A stretch of 64,000 bases of DNA from Atrina japonica (lineage: Eukaryota > Mollusca > Bivalvia > Pterioida > Pinnidae): positions 641,501 to 705,500 of the forward strand of contig BROG01000236.1 of assembly GCA_030159075.1 (NCBI GenBank). The letters run 5' to 3'. Both the position numbers and the translations under genes were made by a program. Numbering within the stretch: position 1 is the stretch's first letter; the number at the start of each line of letters is the position of its first letter. Below, piece by piece: positions 1 through 11,756 of this stretch. Under the pieces are notes generated by a model, which saw only the letters and a list, made by a program, of their open reading frames with translations, searched no databases and was not told where the DNA came from.

Positions 1-1340
1 TTATAGATTGGAAAGTGCAGTCACACAGACTTTGATATAAATGTAAGCATGCATATGTATGCATAGGTTTGACAAATTATAGTTTTAGGACAGATAAAAA
101 GAATTCACTTGAAACAAATAAAACTGAAACTGAGGTGCAAGTAAACAAAAGGAGGATTGAAAGACAAGCTTAAATTGACTTATTGAGAGCAGTATAAAAA
201 CATTCTTCAGACAAACAACTCAATTATCCTGAGATTACATGAAGTCTTCCAATGACATGGCTTTTTGTTTACATGTAGGTACATGTGTACAATGTACATG
301 TGTAATCTATTAAAAACGACAACTTAAAATATCATACAGTGTATTTATAATGATTAAAAAAAATTCAATGTTTGTATGAAATATTTTGAAAAAAAAGTAC
401 AACATTAAATGATTATAATTCTTTAGAGTTTTTTCTTTATCAATTATAGATTTACGCAGATTCACATAGAGACGGGTACACATTGTGTTGTCATACCTAC
501 AGTGTACATGTACAATACATGTACATGTACCTCGATGACAGGTCTACATATCAAATTAAAAACAATCCTCATTAATTTAAAATGCACTAAAATGTTCATT
601 AAAAATGTACTCTCAGAGCACTGAATACATTTCAATTTATTGCATTGAAGTCAATCATTTTAAATGCACCTGGTTGTATATTATGAGGATTTGTTTATAT
701 ACTGTTGTTTACATGTTTTTTGTACATTCATTCGAATACTTGATTTGGTACATGTACAATGTACATGTATTTTCAACATGCTGTGCTGAAATTGGGAATC
801 CCTATTACATTGTGTGGTATATTTGCATGAAATTGATTTCAAGGTAAACAAAATCAATTATCACTTTTGGTTTTGCTTGACTTTTTAATTACATGTACAT
901 GTTTAATATATTTATGAATACAAAATTTGTAATTTATTTAACACTCTATAGCAACAGCTGTTTTAAATGAGATACATGTTCCCCTTTTCATGTAAATGAC
1001 TAAATGGAATTACATGTGTATTATTTGTAAATCACAAATATACCATTTGTGAAAAAAATAATGATATAAACAACATGTGAGTACATGTCATATACTACAT
1101 GTACATATTATACATACATACATACATACATACATACATAAATACATACATACAAACATCTACTTTCTAGTACATGTACCTGACTATTTGTATCAGTGTA
1201 CAATATGTACAGGTACATTTTTTAACATATGTACATGTACAGTGTACTTACATGTACATTGTACATTGTATCAAGCTGTGTGCATGTGTGTATGTTTTTG
1301 GAGAGAGAGACTGATACATGTACACTGTAGATAATATATA
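1..1340. other. Gene-free stretch rich in TACATGTA palindromes
   Basis: No exon recognised. The words ACATGTACATGT and TACATGTA recur many times without being in tandem. Confidence 0.6.
1106..1155. repeat. (TACA)n microsatellite
   Basis: About a dozen ATAC units with minor variants. Confidence 0.9.
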
Positions 1341-1346
1341 TAATGT

Positions 1347-1610
1347 CTTGATCGCGAGGTTGTGAGTTCGAGTCTAGCCGGCAGCAGGTCAAATACCTGT
1401 CTTTTGGATGAGACAGTAAAAACTGAGGTCCTGTGTCACAATAGGTGTTGGCATGTTAAAGAACCCTCACCATACATGTACATGTAAGTGCCAATCAATA
1501 GTAATGCTTTGACAAAGTTTCTCCAGGCATTTGTGATGTCTCCTTTTGTAAGTGAAGCCATTCTTATGGTGAGATGGTTCTGGTCATAACAACACAACAA
1601 ATACAACATT
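1347..1610 (+). mobile_element. tRNA-derived SINE, diverged
   Basis: B-box-like GGTTGTGAGTTCGAGTC, then the internal block ACTGAGGTCCTGTGTCACA and GTTAAAGAACCCTCA, then a tail ending in CATAACAACACAACAAA. The same body is seen inverted at 56218-56425 and in part at 23241-23520. Confidence 0.6.
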
Positions 1611-1878
1611 ATGGGAAAACGTGCACAGTAACTAAACATGTACATTATAGTATTAATTTATACATGTATGTGGCTGTGCATGTACATGCACAAATTGTAA
1701 CATACATGTACTGTAGTATCATTTAATGAGATATAAGTGATAAACATACATGTATACATGTAGATACATTTACATTAAATTGATACTTAGGTTTTTCCTG
1801 TTTGTAGTGGGAATTGCTGTCTACTTTGAACTGGGAAAAATTGACAGCACTATACATCATGTATATTTATTGCCCTGG

Positions 1879-1995
1879 TTGTAGGGAAACATGAGGATGT
1901 AAATATTACCCAAAACGAGTCATATTCCCCAAGGGCTTCGCCCTCGGGAAATATGACTTGCCTTGGGTAAACAAATCCTCATGTCTCCCTACAAA
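1879..1995. repeat. Foldback hairpin
   Basis: Near-perfect palindrome: TTGTAGGGAAACATGAGGAT on the left pairs with ATCCTCATGTCTCCCTACAA on the right, and GTCATATTCCCCAAGGGC pairs with GCCCTCGGGAAATATGAC across a TTC loop. No coding sequence. Confidence 0.8.
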
Positions 1996-2439
1996 CGGGG
2001 TGATAAATTGTTAATTACTCTGAAATACAGAATCAATAAAGACTGTCGAATAAACTGCAAGGGTTTTCGCATGAGGGAGACATGACACATGCGAGGGGGA
2101 TATGACGAACGCGAGGGAGTTATGATGTGTGGTCTCCCTGACACGCGGCAGCTCTCAACCAATTGTTTTATTAATGAGGTATGATAATAACTATTAAACT
2201 TACATTAAAGGCCACCTCTGTATAAAGGGCACCTGTCCATGAAAAGACCATTCAAACATAATCTGTGTTAACTTATTTTTAATGAATAAACTTCTGTGTA
2301 AAGACCACCTGTCTATAAGAGCTATTTTTGCCTGTCCCATCAAGTGGCCTGTATAGACAAGTTTGACTTTATATTACATTGTACTGAGTAGGTCATCATT
2401 GTAAGTCTTGACAACTTTCCCAGTTTGGCAAATTAATAT

Positions 2440-2760
2440 TACAGTATTTGACCCATTAAGTACCCATTTCCCTATAAATGCCCCTCCCCCTCCCCTTTTT
2501 AACATCAGATTAAAAATCTTTTCTAGCTGATTGACAAAGGAGATATGGACCTGAAAAACCGTAAGTATATGTAACAGTTTATCTGTAGCCCTCAAGCAAC
2601 AGAATTATATTGATGTGTCCTTGGTAATGTTAACAACTTTACCACCGGCCTTCTAAAAATTAATTGATTTATGTCAATTTCACTATTGATTGGTCCCATT
2701 AAGCGCACACCCTTTTTTCCTGATTTTAGTAGGGTGCTTAATGGGTCGAATATGGTATAC
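2440..2760. mobile_element. Short inverted-repeat element
   Basis: Left end ATTTGACCCATTAAG (about 2447) and right end CTTAATGGGTCGAATA (about 2738) are inverted near-copies, with a second CCCATTAAGCGC inside. No coding content. Resembles a small MITE. Confidence 0.45.
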
Positions 2761-3086
2761 TATTGGAATTGTGGAACTTCTGGAATTGACATAATTTTTT
2801 AGGGAAAGTGTTGGTTTTGCATTGGGAATGTGACAGAGTTTTGGCCCTTATTACATTTACACATGTATACTCTGTAAGGGGGACTAAAATGTACACTGTA
2901 TGAATTTATGCATTACATGTATGTTTGGTTTACAAGTGGCACATGTATATCTTCCTTAAAAGTATTTGTAGCTGCATATTATGATATTAAAAGGTACAAT
3001 GAAGATGACCAGCATCCGTTTAAATCAATAAGTCATATGTTGGAAAAACGTCAACCTTAGTTTTAATCTCAGCATTTTTGTTTCAG

Positions 3087-3163
3087 ATGATTATGGTCAG
3101 TATCTTGGACACAATGAGAGCATATTGATTCCTTCTCGTCTGACCATTCATACTGGAGGCTGA
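3087..3163 (+). CDS. Possible terminal exon of an unrecognised upstream gene
   Basis: A pyrimidine tract and AG at 3085-3086 are followed by an open frame (first full codon at 3089) reading DDYGQYLGHNESILIPSRLT and a few more residues before TGA at 3161-3163. The peptide looks protein-like rather than repeat-derived. I do not recognise the protein. No earlier exon or clear polyadenylation signal was found, so this is a weak candidate. Confidence 0.25.
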
Positions 3164-3665
3164 AGACACGAGGTATCATCTGGATCAGAAATTTACATCT
3201 TTGGTAATTCTTATTTATTGCAAATTCTTATTTATCTTATTTCCTGGATTTGTACATGTATGTATATGTACAGTGGTATTTACATGTACATACATTGTAT
3301 ATATATGAATAAGATCACCTGATGAGCCACTTTGCCTCTGATGATAAGGCCTGTTTGGTCTCGTTTATTTACGTGTACAATGTACATGCAGGGCTCACCC
3401 TGGACTCGGAAAACCAAGAGCCAAATAATTAGCCAATCAAGATTTTTTTTTTTAAGCCAGTTCAAATTTTGATTAGCCAGGTCAATGAATATATACTCTT
3501 ACTGCATGTGTATCATCATACAGTTAGTGTAGCTTTCTGTGGTGGTGCTAATTTCTTCTCTTTTGAATGAGAGCACTAGCATGCACCAAACATTACAAAA
3601 AATATATTATCCAGAAAATTAACCAGTTACAATTTTTTAGACAATCTTGGAGAAAAAAATAGGAA

Positions 3666-3695
3666 ATGGCTGCATGTACATTGGCTAATTACAAG
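3666..3695 (+). CDS. Possible first coding exon of the DCUN1D4-like gene
   Basis: An ATG at 3666 opens a ten-codon frame (MAACTLANYK) ending exactly at a GTAAGA donor at 3696. It is phase 0, as the acceptor at 11343 requires. Nothing else supports it: the peptide is short, no promoter is evident, and the intron would be 7.6 kb. Confidence 0.2.
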
Positions 3696-3949
3696 GTAAG
3701 AGGCCTGGCATGTATCAAATTTATTTATTTATTTTTTTATTTAGAAACATGTTGTTGTTTCTTTGTCCTTTCATTCCCCCTACACCCATATACTTTTAAA
3801 GATACAGTATACAATGTATATGTATTAAGTATTCTTATAAAGAAGTCCTCTTTATAAAATCAAGTGAAGAAAAACATATGCCATACATACATGTATATAC
3901 CGTATATTATATTTATGTATACAGTTTGTGTACCTGTGTGTTTATGTAA

Positions 3950-4545
3950 ACCTGTATATTATGTATACCTGTATATTACATGTATATGTACCTGTATATT
4001 ATATGTACCTGTATATTATGTATACCTGTATATTATATGTACCTGTATATTATGTATACCTGTATATTATGTATACCTGTGTATTATGTATACCTGTATA
4101 TTATGTATACCTGTATATTGTATGTACCTGTATATTATGTATACCTGTATATTATGTATATCTGTACATTATGTGTACCTGTATATTATGTATACCTGTA
4201 TATTATGTATACCTGTATATTATGTATACTTGTATATTAAGTATACCTGTACATTATGTGTTCCTGTATATTATGTATACCTGTATATTATGTATACCTG
4301 TATATTTTGTATACTTGTATATTAAGTATACCTGTACATTATGTGTTCCTGTATATTATGTATACCTGTATATTATGTATACCTGTACATTATGGGTACC
4401 TGTATATTATGTATACCTGTATATTATGTATACCTGTATATAATATATACCTGTATATTTTGTATACTTGTATATTAAGTATACCTGTACATTATGTGTT
4501 CCTGTATATTATGTATACCTGTATATTACATGTATGTGTATACAT
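3950..4545 (+). repeat. 17-bp minisatellite
   Basis: About 34 copies of CCTGTATATTATGTATA with point variants. Because 17 is not a multiple of three and the unit lacks stops, all three plus frames are open for up to 171 codons. Those frames are repeat artefacts. Confidence 0.92.
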
Positions 4546-5599
4546 GTAGGTCTACCAATGCAAGGAAAATTGTCACATGTTTACAAACACAACGAGCCTA
4601 AATCTCATCATAACGGGGGTGACAAGTTACTTGTTGTCACAAAAGTACATTTGTATAAGAGGTTCAGTAATGCATGGAGTCTGTGCACGGCAATATGTTT
4701 TACCTGTACAACCTATTTTTGGAAAGTTGACCATTTTGTTTTGATTTCTGACTAAACCAGGATGTGCAACATGCACTTTACCTTGGTAGACCTGCATACA
4801 TGTATTACTGGTATGTCATGTGTACCAGTAAAATGAGCAATTTCTTTCAGTTTGCAAAAAAAAAAAGAAAAAAGAAAAAAAAGAAAAGAAAGAAAAACTT
4901 ATTCAGAGGTTCATCAGTTTTGCATTTAATTCATCAATCCATGATAAACAATAGACTCTTCTGTAAATCAATGACTTAGACCAATCCAAATGTGTCTGTA
5001 GGCATAAATGAGTTAAGAGACTTAGAAAACTGTCTGTCGGAGCATTTCAAGGATACAATATAGATACTAGTTCTATCAAACTTAAAGGTTTATGACAATT
5101 ATGTATTGAACATTTTCTGTTCAAGGTGCAAATTAAATAAATGATGTGTATGATTTCTTTTAATTGTACATTACATGTATCTTGGTTTGACATGTGTACA
5201 ATGTATATACTGATGAGGTAATTATTTCAGAGGTACAAAATGTAATTATCAAAATATATCATAATTATACCTCGTATATTGTTTGGAAATGCTAATTAAG
5301 ATGATGTTAAATTCTTAATGATACACAATGTACATATAATGTATCTTTGTTTGACAGTTACCATGGTGTTGTAGGAAATAAATGTTTTATACCTACAAAT
5401 GTAGATATATCTTAGTATCTTGAATTGAATGTAGCATTTGTAGAACAGCTCACCAATCAGTATTCTCACATGTAGTTTAAACATATTTTCTTCCATAACA
5501 TGTACATGTATGATTAAACCATGAAAAATCAGCTGAGGTTATATGAAAACACAGTTGTTTAAAGTTTTCATGTTAAACACACGTGGTTAAACACACTCT

Positions 5600-5983
5600 G
5601 AGCATTTTCATTGGTCGAAATAGGAAGGTGAACTTAATTTGGCTCATTGGTTGAGCTCGCACTACTACTGTAATGAAAATGTTTGTACATGAAGTTGCAT
5701 AGAGCCAGTTGTTGGCGATAAAAGTGATTGGAGGGAAAGGGGTCCATTATTGGCACCTCTAACAATGTCTGGTTTCCTATAGGTCTACATATTAATGTAA
5801 TCTGGAGAAATTGTGATTGAAGCAAGGCATAGGTTTGATGCGATCATGAGAGTCCGAGTTCGATTGTGTTTAGATGTGATGTAGGCTAATGTTCCATACT
5901 ACACAGGTTTTCATTTATGGTAGAAACAGATTCAACAGCCGGTGTAAATTGATTATCATGTTTATCTACATGTTGTTACTCTC
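5600..5983 (+). repeat. Dispersed repeat, copy A (interrupted)
   Basis: It shares long blocks with 28505-28860, for example GATCATGAGAGTCCGAG and the GTAATCTGGAGA and GTAGGCTAAT stretches. The opening CATTGGTC.AAATAGGAA is also found at 8525-8550. Homology resumes at 6876 after the inserted element. Confidence 0.75.
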
Positions 5984-6875
5984 ATTACCGTGATCGACCG
6001 TGTATAATCCACACTCTTTTCACTCTAAAATTTGTCTCAGGGATGGGAGTGCAGATAATACAGTACAACAGGTTCTTCGGAATTTTTTTTCTATGGGACA
6101 ATAGTAAAAAAAAAAAGTGCGGAAGATTTGACGTTGGATGGTAAACTTGCCTTAATTGGCCAAGTTTTTTCGTATCGTAGTCAATTTATTTCTCCACTGC
6201 TTTCTGTATGTGTTTATTGTCTACGGTGATGGTGAATAAATGTTTGATAATTGAATCTTGTCTTCAGTGTGTGTGCATGTGTATTTCAGTTTACAAATCG
6301 CCTATAAATAGCTCATTGCAAAGTTGATCAACGAGTGACACTCAGACTGTCATATTGCCGATTGGTAACCAGGCATTGCTTTAATCATAGAATATCGATA
6401 GGAAACAGAATAGTACAGTACCTGTGTGTTCTGTTAACCTTCCTCATAGAGTTTTATGCTTTTATTGAAAATATGAACAATCTCAACTCAAATTATAGTG
6501 ATTATTTCGCGCTTGTAGTTGACAAAGTGAACCTCCATACTGTAACTGTAAATAAGGGAGTTACATGGAACAGCATATGTAGTATCTTGTAGTTTCGTAC
6601 TTCAGATTCCCATTTTGTAGTTTTACATTTATTTCAAATTTCATAGTATCATATTTTCTTTTATTTAATAAATATTTCTCTATTTTTGTCAAATACCGAA
6701 CTTAGGATTGATATTTAAAATTAGTCTGATTTTCGGTCATACTAATGCCCCAGTAATGGCCAGATGCAGGTTAGGCCTAAAAGCATGAACACCTTTTTTT
6801 CTCTGAGGTCTAATGCTGAAATGGGGGGTGCGGATAATACATAAATGCAGATTATACACAGCCGATTACGGTAAT
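5984..6875. mobile_element. 892-bp element with imperfect terminal inverted repeats
   Basis: The left end reads ATTACCGTGATCGACCGTGT and the right end, reverse complemented, ATTACCGTAATCGGCTGTGT. Inside each end a GGATAATACA/TATAATC-type block is also mirrored. It interrupts a dispersed repeat whose other copy (28505-28860) is uninterrupted at the same point. The open frame at 6335-6592 is not recognised. Confidence 0.6.
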
Positions 6876-7127
6876 TAATTTTCAAAATTTGAAAAGACAA
6901 CGAGGTTTATCGATAATCATGATAATCAACTAAAACTTGTTGTAGAAACTTAATATTTTTCACTAAATTTCTTGCATGATATAGTGAAAAATCTCTGTCA
7001 AGAGACAAGTCATTTTCACTGAGACAAATAATAAAAAAGAACAAAACAGATGACATAATGAAATTATGCTTCACATTTATGATATTTAATTAAGTGCTTT
7101 TGTTCTTAAAGTATGGATAGCCTTGGG

Positions 7128-7130
<3 letters not shown>

Positions 7131-7197
<67 letters not shown>

Positions 7198-7224
7198 GTG
7201 TGTATATACATGTGTGTGTGTGTG

Positions 7225-7300
<76 letters not shown>

Positions 7301-7312
7301 GAGAGAGAGTGC
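7131..7312. repeat. (TA)n/(TG)n microsatellite
   Basis: Two long TA runs around a short TG/TA middle, ending in a short GA run. Open frames on both strands here are artefacts. Confidence 0.97.
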
Positions 7313-7590
7313 GAGTAATATATACACCATGGTATACATGTATTTTTATACAACCATGTGTAATCAGTAATCATTCAGATATACATGTGTACATGTAATA
7401 CAGATTTCAAAACCATGAATATGCCCAAGCAATGCACATCACTGTACTGCACTGCGATTGGAAACAAAGTTTCCATGCAAAGTTATTTTTCTAAATGGGA
7501 TTCAAGTCATTCAAAATATTTGATGGAGTCTTTAAAAGCGCCTGCAGAATTGATTTTAAATTTCTCTACACATATGAATAAATAAGGGAC

Positions 7591-7726
7591 ACATGTTTCT
7601 ACCCATATCAGACTACACTTAAATGTTGTAGTGGATGGATTCAACTTGAGCTATGTGTATGCTCCCGTTGAATCCATCTGCAACAAGGATCATGTGCAGT
7701 CTGATGATATAGATAGAAACAACATA
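7591..7726. repeat. Foldback hairpin (55-bp arms)
   Basis: ATGTTTCTACCCATATCAGA pairs with TCTGATGATATAGATAGAAA downstream, and GGATGGATTCAAC pairs with GTTGAATCCATCT. The loop is about 25 bp. Confidence 0.75.
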
Positions 7727-7880
7727 GTTTTTGTGCTCAATTGTGACTTAAATAAGGTATTTTTTGTTATGATCATTGTATCATTGATAATATATAAGGA
7801 AATAAAATAAAAATGTTATTGACAACATGTTCATATATTGAAATAAAATCAATATCCTCCAAAGGGAAGTATTATTATGC

Positions 7881-8172
7881 GAAAAAACAGTAAAACACTC
7901 AATATTCACAAATTTTCGACCCTTTGGCCTTTTTATCTAGTGAAAGATGACAATATCTATAGTAGTTACATAATATTAAATCTGCACAATACACAGTTTC
8001 ATTGCAAATGTTTATCTATGTTTATTGAAACATCAATAAACATTTGCAATGAAGCTGTGTATTATACAGACTTATATGTACTACTACGTAGCTAATATAG
8101 ATATTGTCCTCTTTCACTTAATAAAAGCAAACGGGACAAGAATTTGTGAATATTGTATTTTACTGTTTTTTC
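7881..8172. repeat. Large foldback palindrome (about 135-bp arms)
   Basis: GAAAAAACAGTAAAA at 7881 pairs with TTTTACTGTTTTTTC ending 8172. ATATTCACAAATT, TGACAATATCTATA and CATTGCAAATGTTTAT are all mirrored on the right arm around a loop of about 18 bp. It was probably inserted between duplicated flanks (7770-7850 and 8545-8620 share sequence). Confidence 0.85.
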
Positions 8173-8295
8173 TTATATTGAAATATTTATGCCCTCCTTC
8201 TTGGAACTGAGAAGGACCTTGCAAGCTCAGTCAGCTCGCCAAGAACTCCGCGTTAATATTTCAACATATACATATACAAATGTACAATCATTAGT

Positions 8296-8370
<75 letters not shown>

Positions 8371-8740
8371 CACAATATATATATTATACATGTATATAAT
8401 CACAATCAGAAGTCTATTAATCCAGAAGTTTGAAACTGTACTATTAGGGCCATTAGGCATGATCAGTACCCTTTTGCAGGTGTATACTCCTTTATAAAGT
8501 AACGTGACCCGGTAAAGTCAAATTCATTGGTCAAAATAGGAATGTGAACTCATTGTATCATTGATAATATACGTATATAATGAAAATGTTATTGACCTCA
8601 TATATTGAAATATTTATGCCCTCCTTCTTGGAACGGAGAAGGACTTTGCAAGCTCAATCCTTTGCTGTGCCAAGAACTCAGGCGTTAATATTTCATCATA
8701 TACTGCCATATAAAGTAACGTGACCCGGTAAGGTAAAATG
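8173..8740 (+). repeat. Direct duplication split by an AT microsatellite
   Basis: TTATGCCCTCCTTCTTGGAA plus about 90 bp at 8190-8265 recurs at 8615-8700. AAGTAACGTGACCCGGTAA at 8497 recurs at 8714. The first copy is split by the (TA)n tract at 8297-8368. Confidence 0.8.
8297..8368. repeat. (TA)n microsatellite
   Basis: Uninterrupted TA dinucleotides. Confidence 0.97.
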
Positions 8741-9108
8741 ATGCAGCGCCCCTGTTACATTACAGTCAGACATGTTGTATCAGGCCGCATACGTTGTCTA
8801 TTTGGGCAAGAAATTGCTCAAGATATCCCATAGTAGTCAAAACATGATGAAGAGCGCTTCGATCATCTCCTTCAGCAATTTGCACCTTCCTTCCCATCTC
8901 AACATTTACAGTCACTTGCCAGGTTGATGGCATCTTGTAAACAAATATTTGTCAAATTCAACATTAATGACATGCTGCTTACACCACCAAATATCCAAGA
9001 TTGTTTGCCATGCATGCGAGTTATCTCCCACTAATCACAAGCGCTGTTACGTGAATATATCATGTTTTATCTATGATTAGCTATTGCATACTTCTAGGAT
9101 AATAGACT

Positions 9109-9112
<4 letters not shown>

Positions 9113-9186
<74 letters not shown>
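9113..9186. repeat. (TA)n microsatellite
   Basis: Uninterrupted TA dinucleotides. Confidence 0.97.
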
Positions 9187-9189
<3 letters not shown>

Positions 9190-10930
9190 CACATACTCTC
9201 TTATAAAATTATGATAAAAACTGTAATGTACATTCTGTACCTATCATCCTATCAGTCGGTTGAAGTCATGCACATTGTACAATAAATAAAAGATTTTGTA
9301 TTTCATGATATACTGGTAGTCTGTTCTTTTAAGAGAAATTCAAATTGTGATACATTATTTTTGTCTATCCCATCAAGTGCCATTTATGGTAATGAACCTG
9401 GGGTTCTTCATTTGGCAATAAACCAGCTCTCCTGTGTCGCATTTCCTGAATCGGCACTGAAATATAGACAAATTTTGACAGTTTGACAGCAATGAGTCAA
9501 GTTATTAGAATTAAACATCAACAATCACCATTCTGTGTCCAGGTTTCAAGGACATATATGTGTTGTTAAACTCATCATACATACATGTTCATGTACACTT
9601 ATTTGTCATTACATGATATTATCAGTGGATGTCATTTATGTCAGTCTTGTAAACCATACATGATCAGATACTGTTAACTAGAGTACATATGTACAAATGT
9701 ATACGCATATTAGATCTTTGGGATATTGGCTTTTAGCTGATGGCAGATTTTTTGATGATATAATTTGTGTTCATTATAATCATCTATACAATGGATATTT
9801 ACACATGAATTTGAACTGGTCTTGACTCTAGATCTTGACTCTTGAGAGACCAAATCCCATCTGTCATTGAAACGTGATTTCTTAAAACATGCCAGGTGGA
9901 TTTTAAAAGTGCAGTTGTACTTTTTCTTCTAATTATTAATTAAATGTGAAGAGTTAAATTAATGGATATATAAATGTTAGTCTTCCTGATTGATGGTCTT
10001 TATAATGAGGGTTTTTAAATAATAGACAGGTCCTAATTGATGTTATGATATATAAATTACGATAATGATGATTATCATACAATAAAACAATACTAACATG
10101 TAATGGTACACATATGTTATGTATACAATTGTCAAATGTTTTTAATGCAAAAAGTATTCAACAAAATTTATGTTAAGATTTGATTTATTAATATGAAAAC
10201 CTGTACATTTTGTACATGTATGTGCAATATGTATTTAATCATGAACTTTAGAATTAATATATGCATGTATATATGCATGTATATTATGCACCTACATGTA
10301 CAAGTAATTTTTTGCAAGAACAAGTACATAATACACAAAAGTATACAAACCTATGGTTTATCAGTAGATTTTCTGAATTACATTTTTTAAAACTATATGA
10401 TATCATTTGTAAAAATCTCTATCAATGGCTACATGTATGTTACTGTATACAATGCATGTACATGTACTGGTATATTATTGTTTTGGACATTGTCAATTTT
10501 ATCATAAAATTTGTGTAAATCTTTTAACCATGAGTACAGAAATTGAAGATTGGAAGGTAGAAGGGCATACTGGTTTTGTTTTTTTTTTGTTTTGTTTTTT
10601 TTTTGGGGGGGGGGGGGTGGGGGTGGGGGTGGGAGGGAGAGTGATGGGGTCAAACAGATATCGTAAGTTTCTTTTCTTAAATCTTAATCAAAGTTAGTAC
10701 ATTTGTATTTTGCCTTATAATAATGAGATCTCTAACGACTGTGATAACAGCAATACTTTGCAGGAGTTATGGGACTTTAAGATATTTATGAATGACTAAA
10801 CTCTTAGGGACTATTACAGTTTTAGTGTTCTCCGCAGGCCTTTAAAGCACCGCGATACTAGAATTTATGCTGTGGTGCTATAATTCATACCGTGGTACAA
10901 TATATGTATAGTTACATGTAGACTATCGAA

Positions 10931-11087
10931 CACCACTATGTACATATACGATGGAGGGATGGCGAAATCTCAAACCAAGTGCACACAATTTTTATGTGTC
11001 CATGATGAGACTAGGATAGTTATGGACTAACAAAATTTTATGCACTTGGATTGAGATTTCGCCATCCTTCCCTCTAAGTGGTATTTG
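10931..11087. repeat. Foldback hairpin
   Basis: CACCACT and GGATGGCGAAATCTCA on the left pair with TGAGATTTCGCCATCC and AGTGGTATTT on the right, across a loop of about 60 bp. Confidence 0.75.
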
Positions 11088-11342
11088 ACTGTTTTTTTCT
11101 TGCATTGAAACAGTATAAAAGAATGACTGCATCCATCTTTCTTTACAAGCAGACAGAAAAAATATGTTTAAGAAGTAGTACTGGTGCTTCTCGAAATTTA
11201 ATTTCACTGACAAATCAGTCTCAAGTGATAGAAATAGTGTTCTCAAACAAATCATGATTTTGTTCTTACATCATTATTGATATCATTTAATATTTGAGAC
11301 TACATGTACACACTAGTAATAATGTGAAATTGATCTCTTCAG

Positions 11343-11485
11343 TCTATCAGTGTAGCACAGCCTCTGGGAAACGCCAGCAATTGGGAAAGCTCCAGTCAGA
11401 ATTACTTTGACATGCCGATACGAAGAAAAAGGAGCTCTCCAACTTCGGAGGATTCAAGAAGCAAAAAGGCCAGAGTATCAAACTG
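11343..11485 (+). CDS. DCUN1D4: DCUN1D4-like, exon with basic N-terminal segment
   Basis: Acceptor AG at 11341-11342 follows a pyrimidine-rich stretch and a GTATGT donor follows 11485. Phase 0 in, two bases (TG) out. It encodes a Ser/Asn-rich lead (SISVAQPLGNASNWESSSQN) and then the basic MPIRRKRSS segment with a KKAR cluster. The Met at 11412 lies where DCUN1D5-type proteins begin (MP followed by basic residues), so either an upstream exon supplies the start or this Met does. The basic cluster is a plausible nuclear-localisation signal, as in vertebrate DCUN1D4/5. Confidence 0.82.
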
Positions 11486-11756
11486 GTATGTCAGATTTAA
11501 ATTTATCATTAAATTTCATGAAATTATAAAATATGACAAACCCAAGGACTCATCTTGGACTAAATAACTTTTGAGTCTAAAAATTGGCCACCCAAGAAGT
11601 TTTTAACCAACCGAAATTTTGATTTTTTTGCTTAATGAAAGTTATATAAAATGTTCTCTTGTTCAACAAAGCAAGTGCAACTTATATATCGATGCTGTAG
11701 AAATGGAAGGTTGTAACTGTCACTTATGACTTTTTGTGTTTTTTCTTATTACATGT

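Noticed and set aside
3864..4755. Plus-strand frames up to 171 codons rich in Tyr/Ile/Cys
   Set aside because: Produced by the 17-bp minisatellite; all three frames are equally open.
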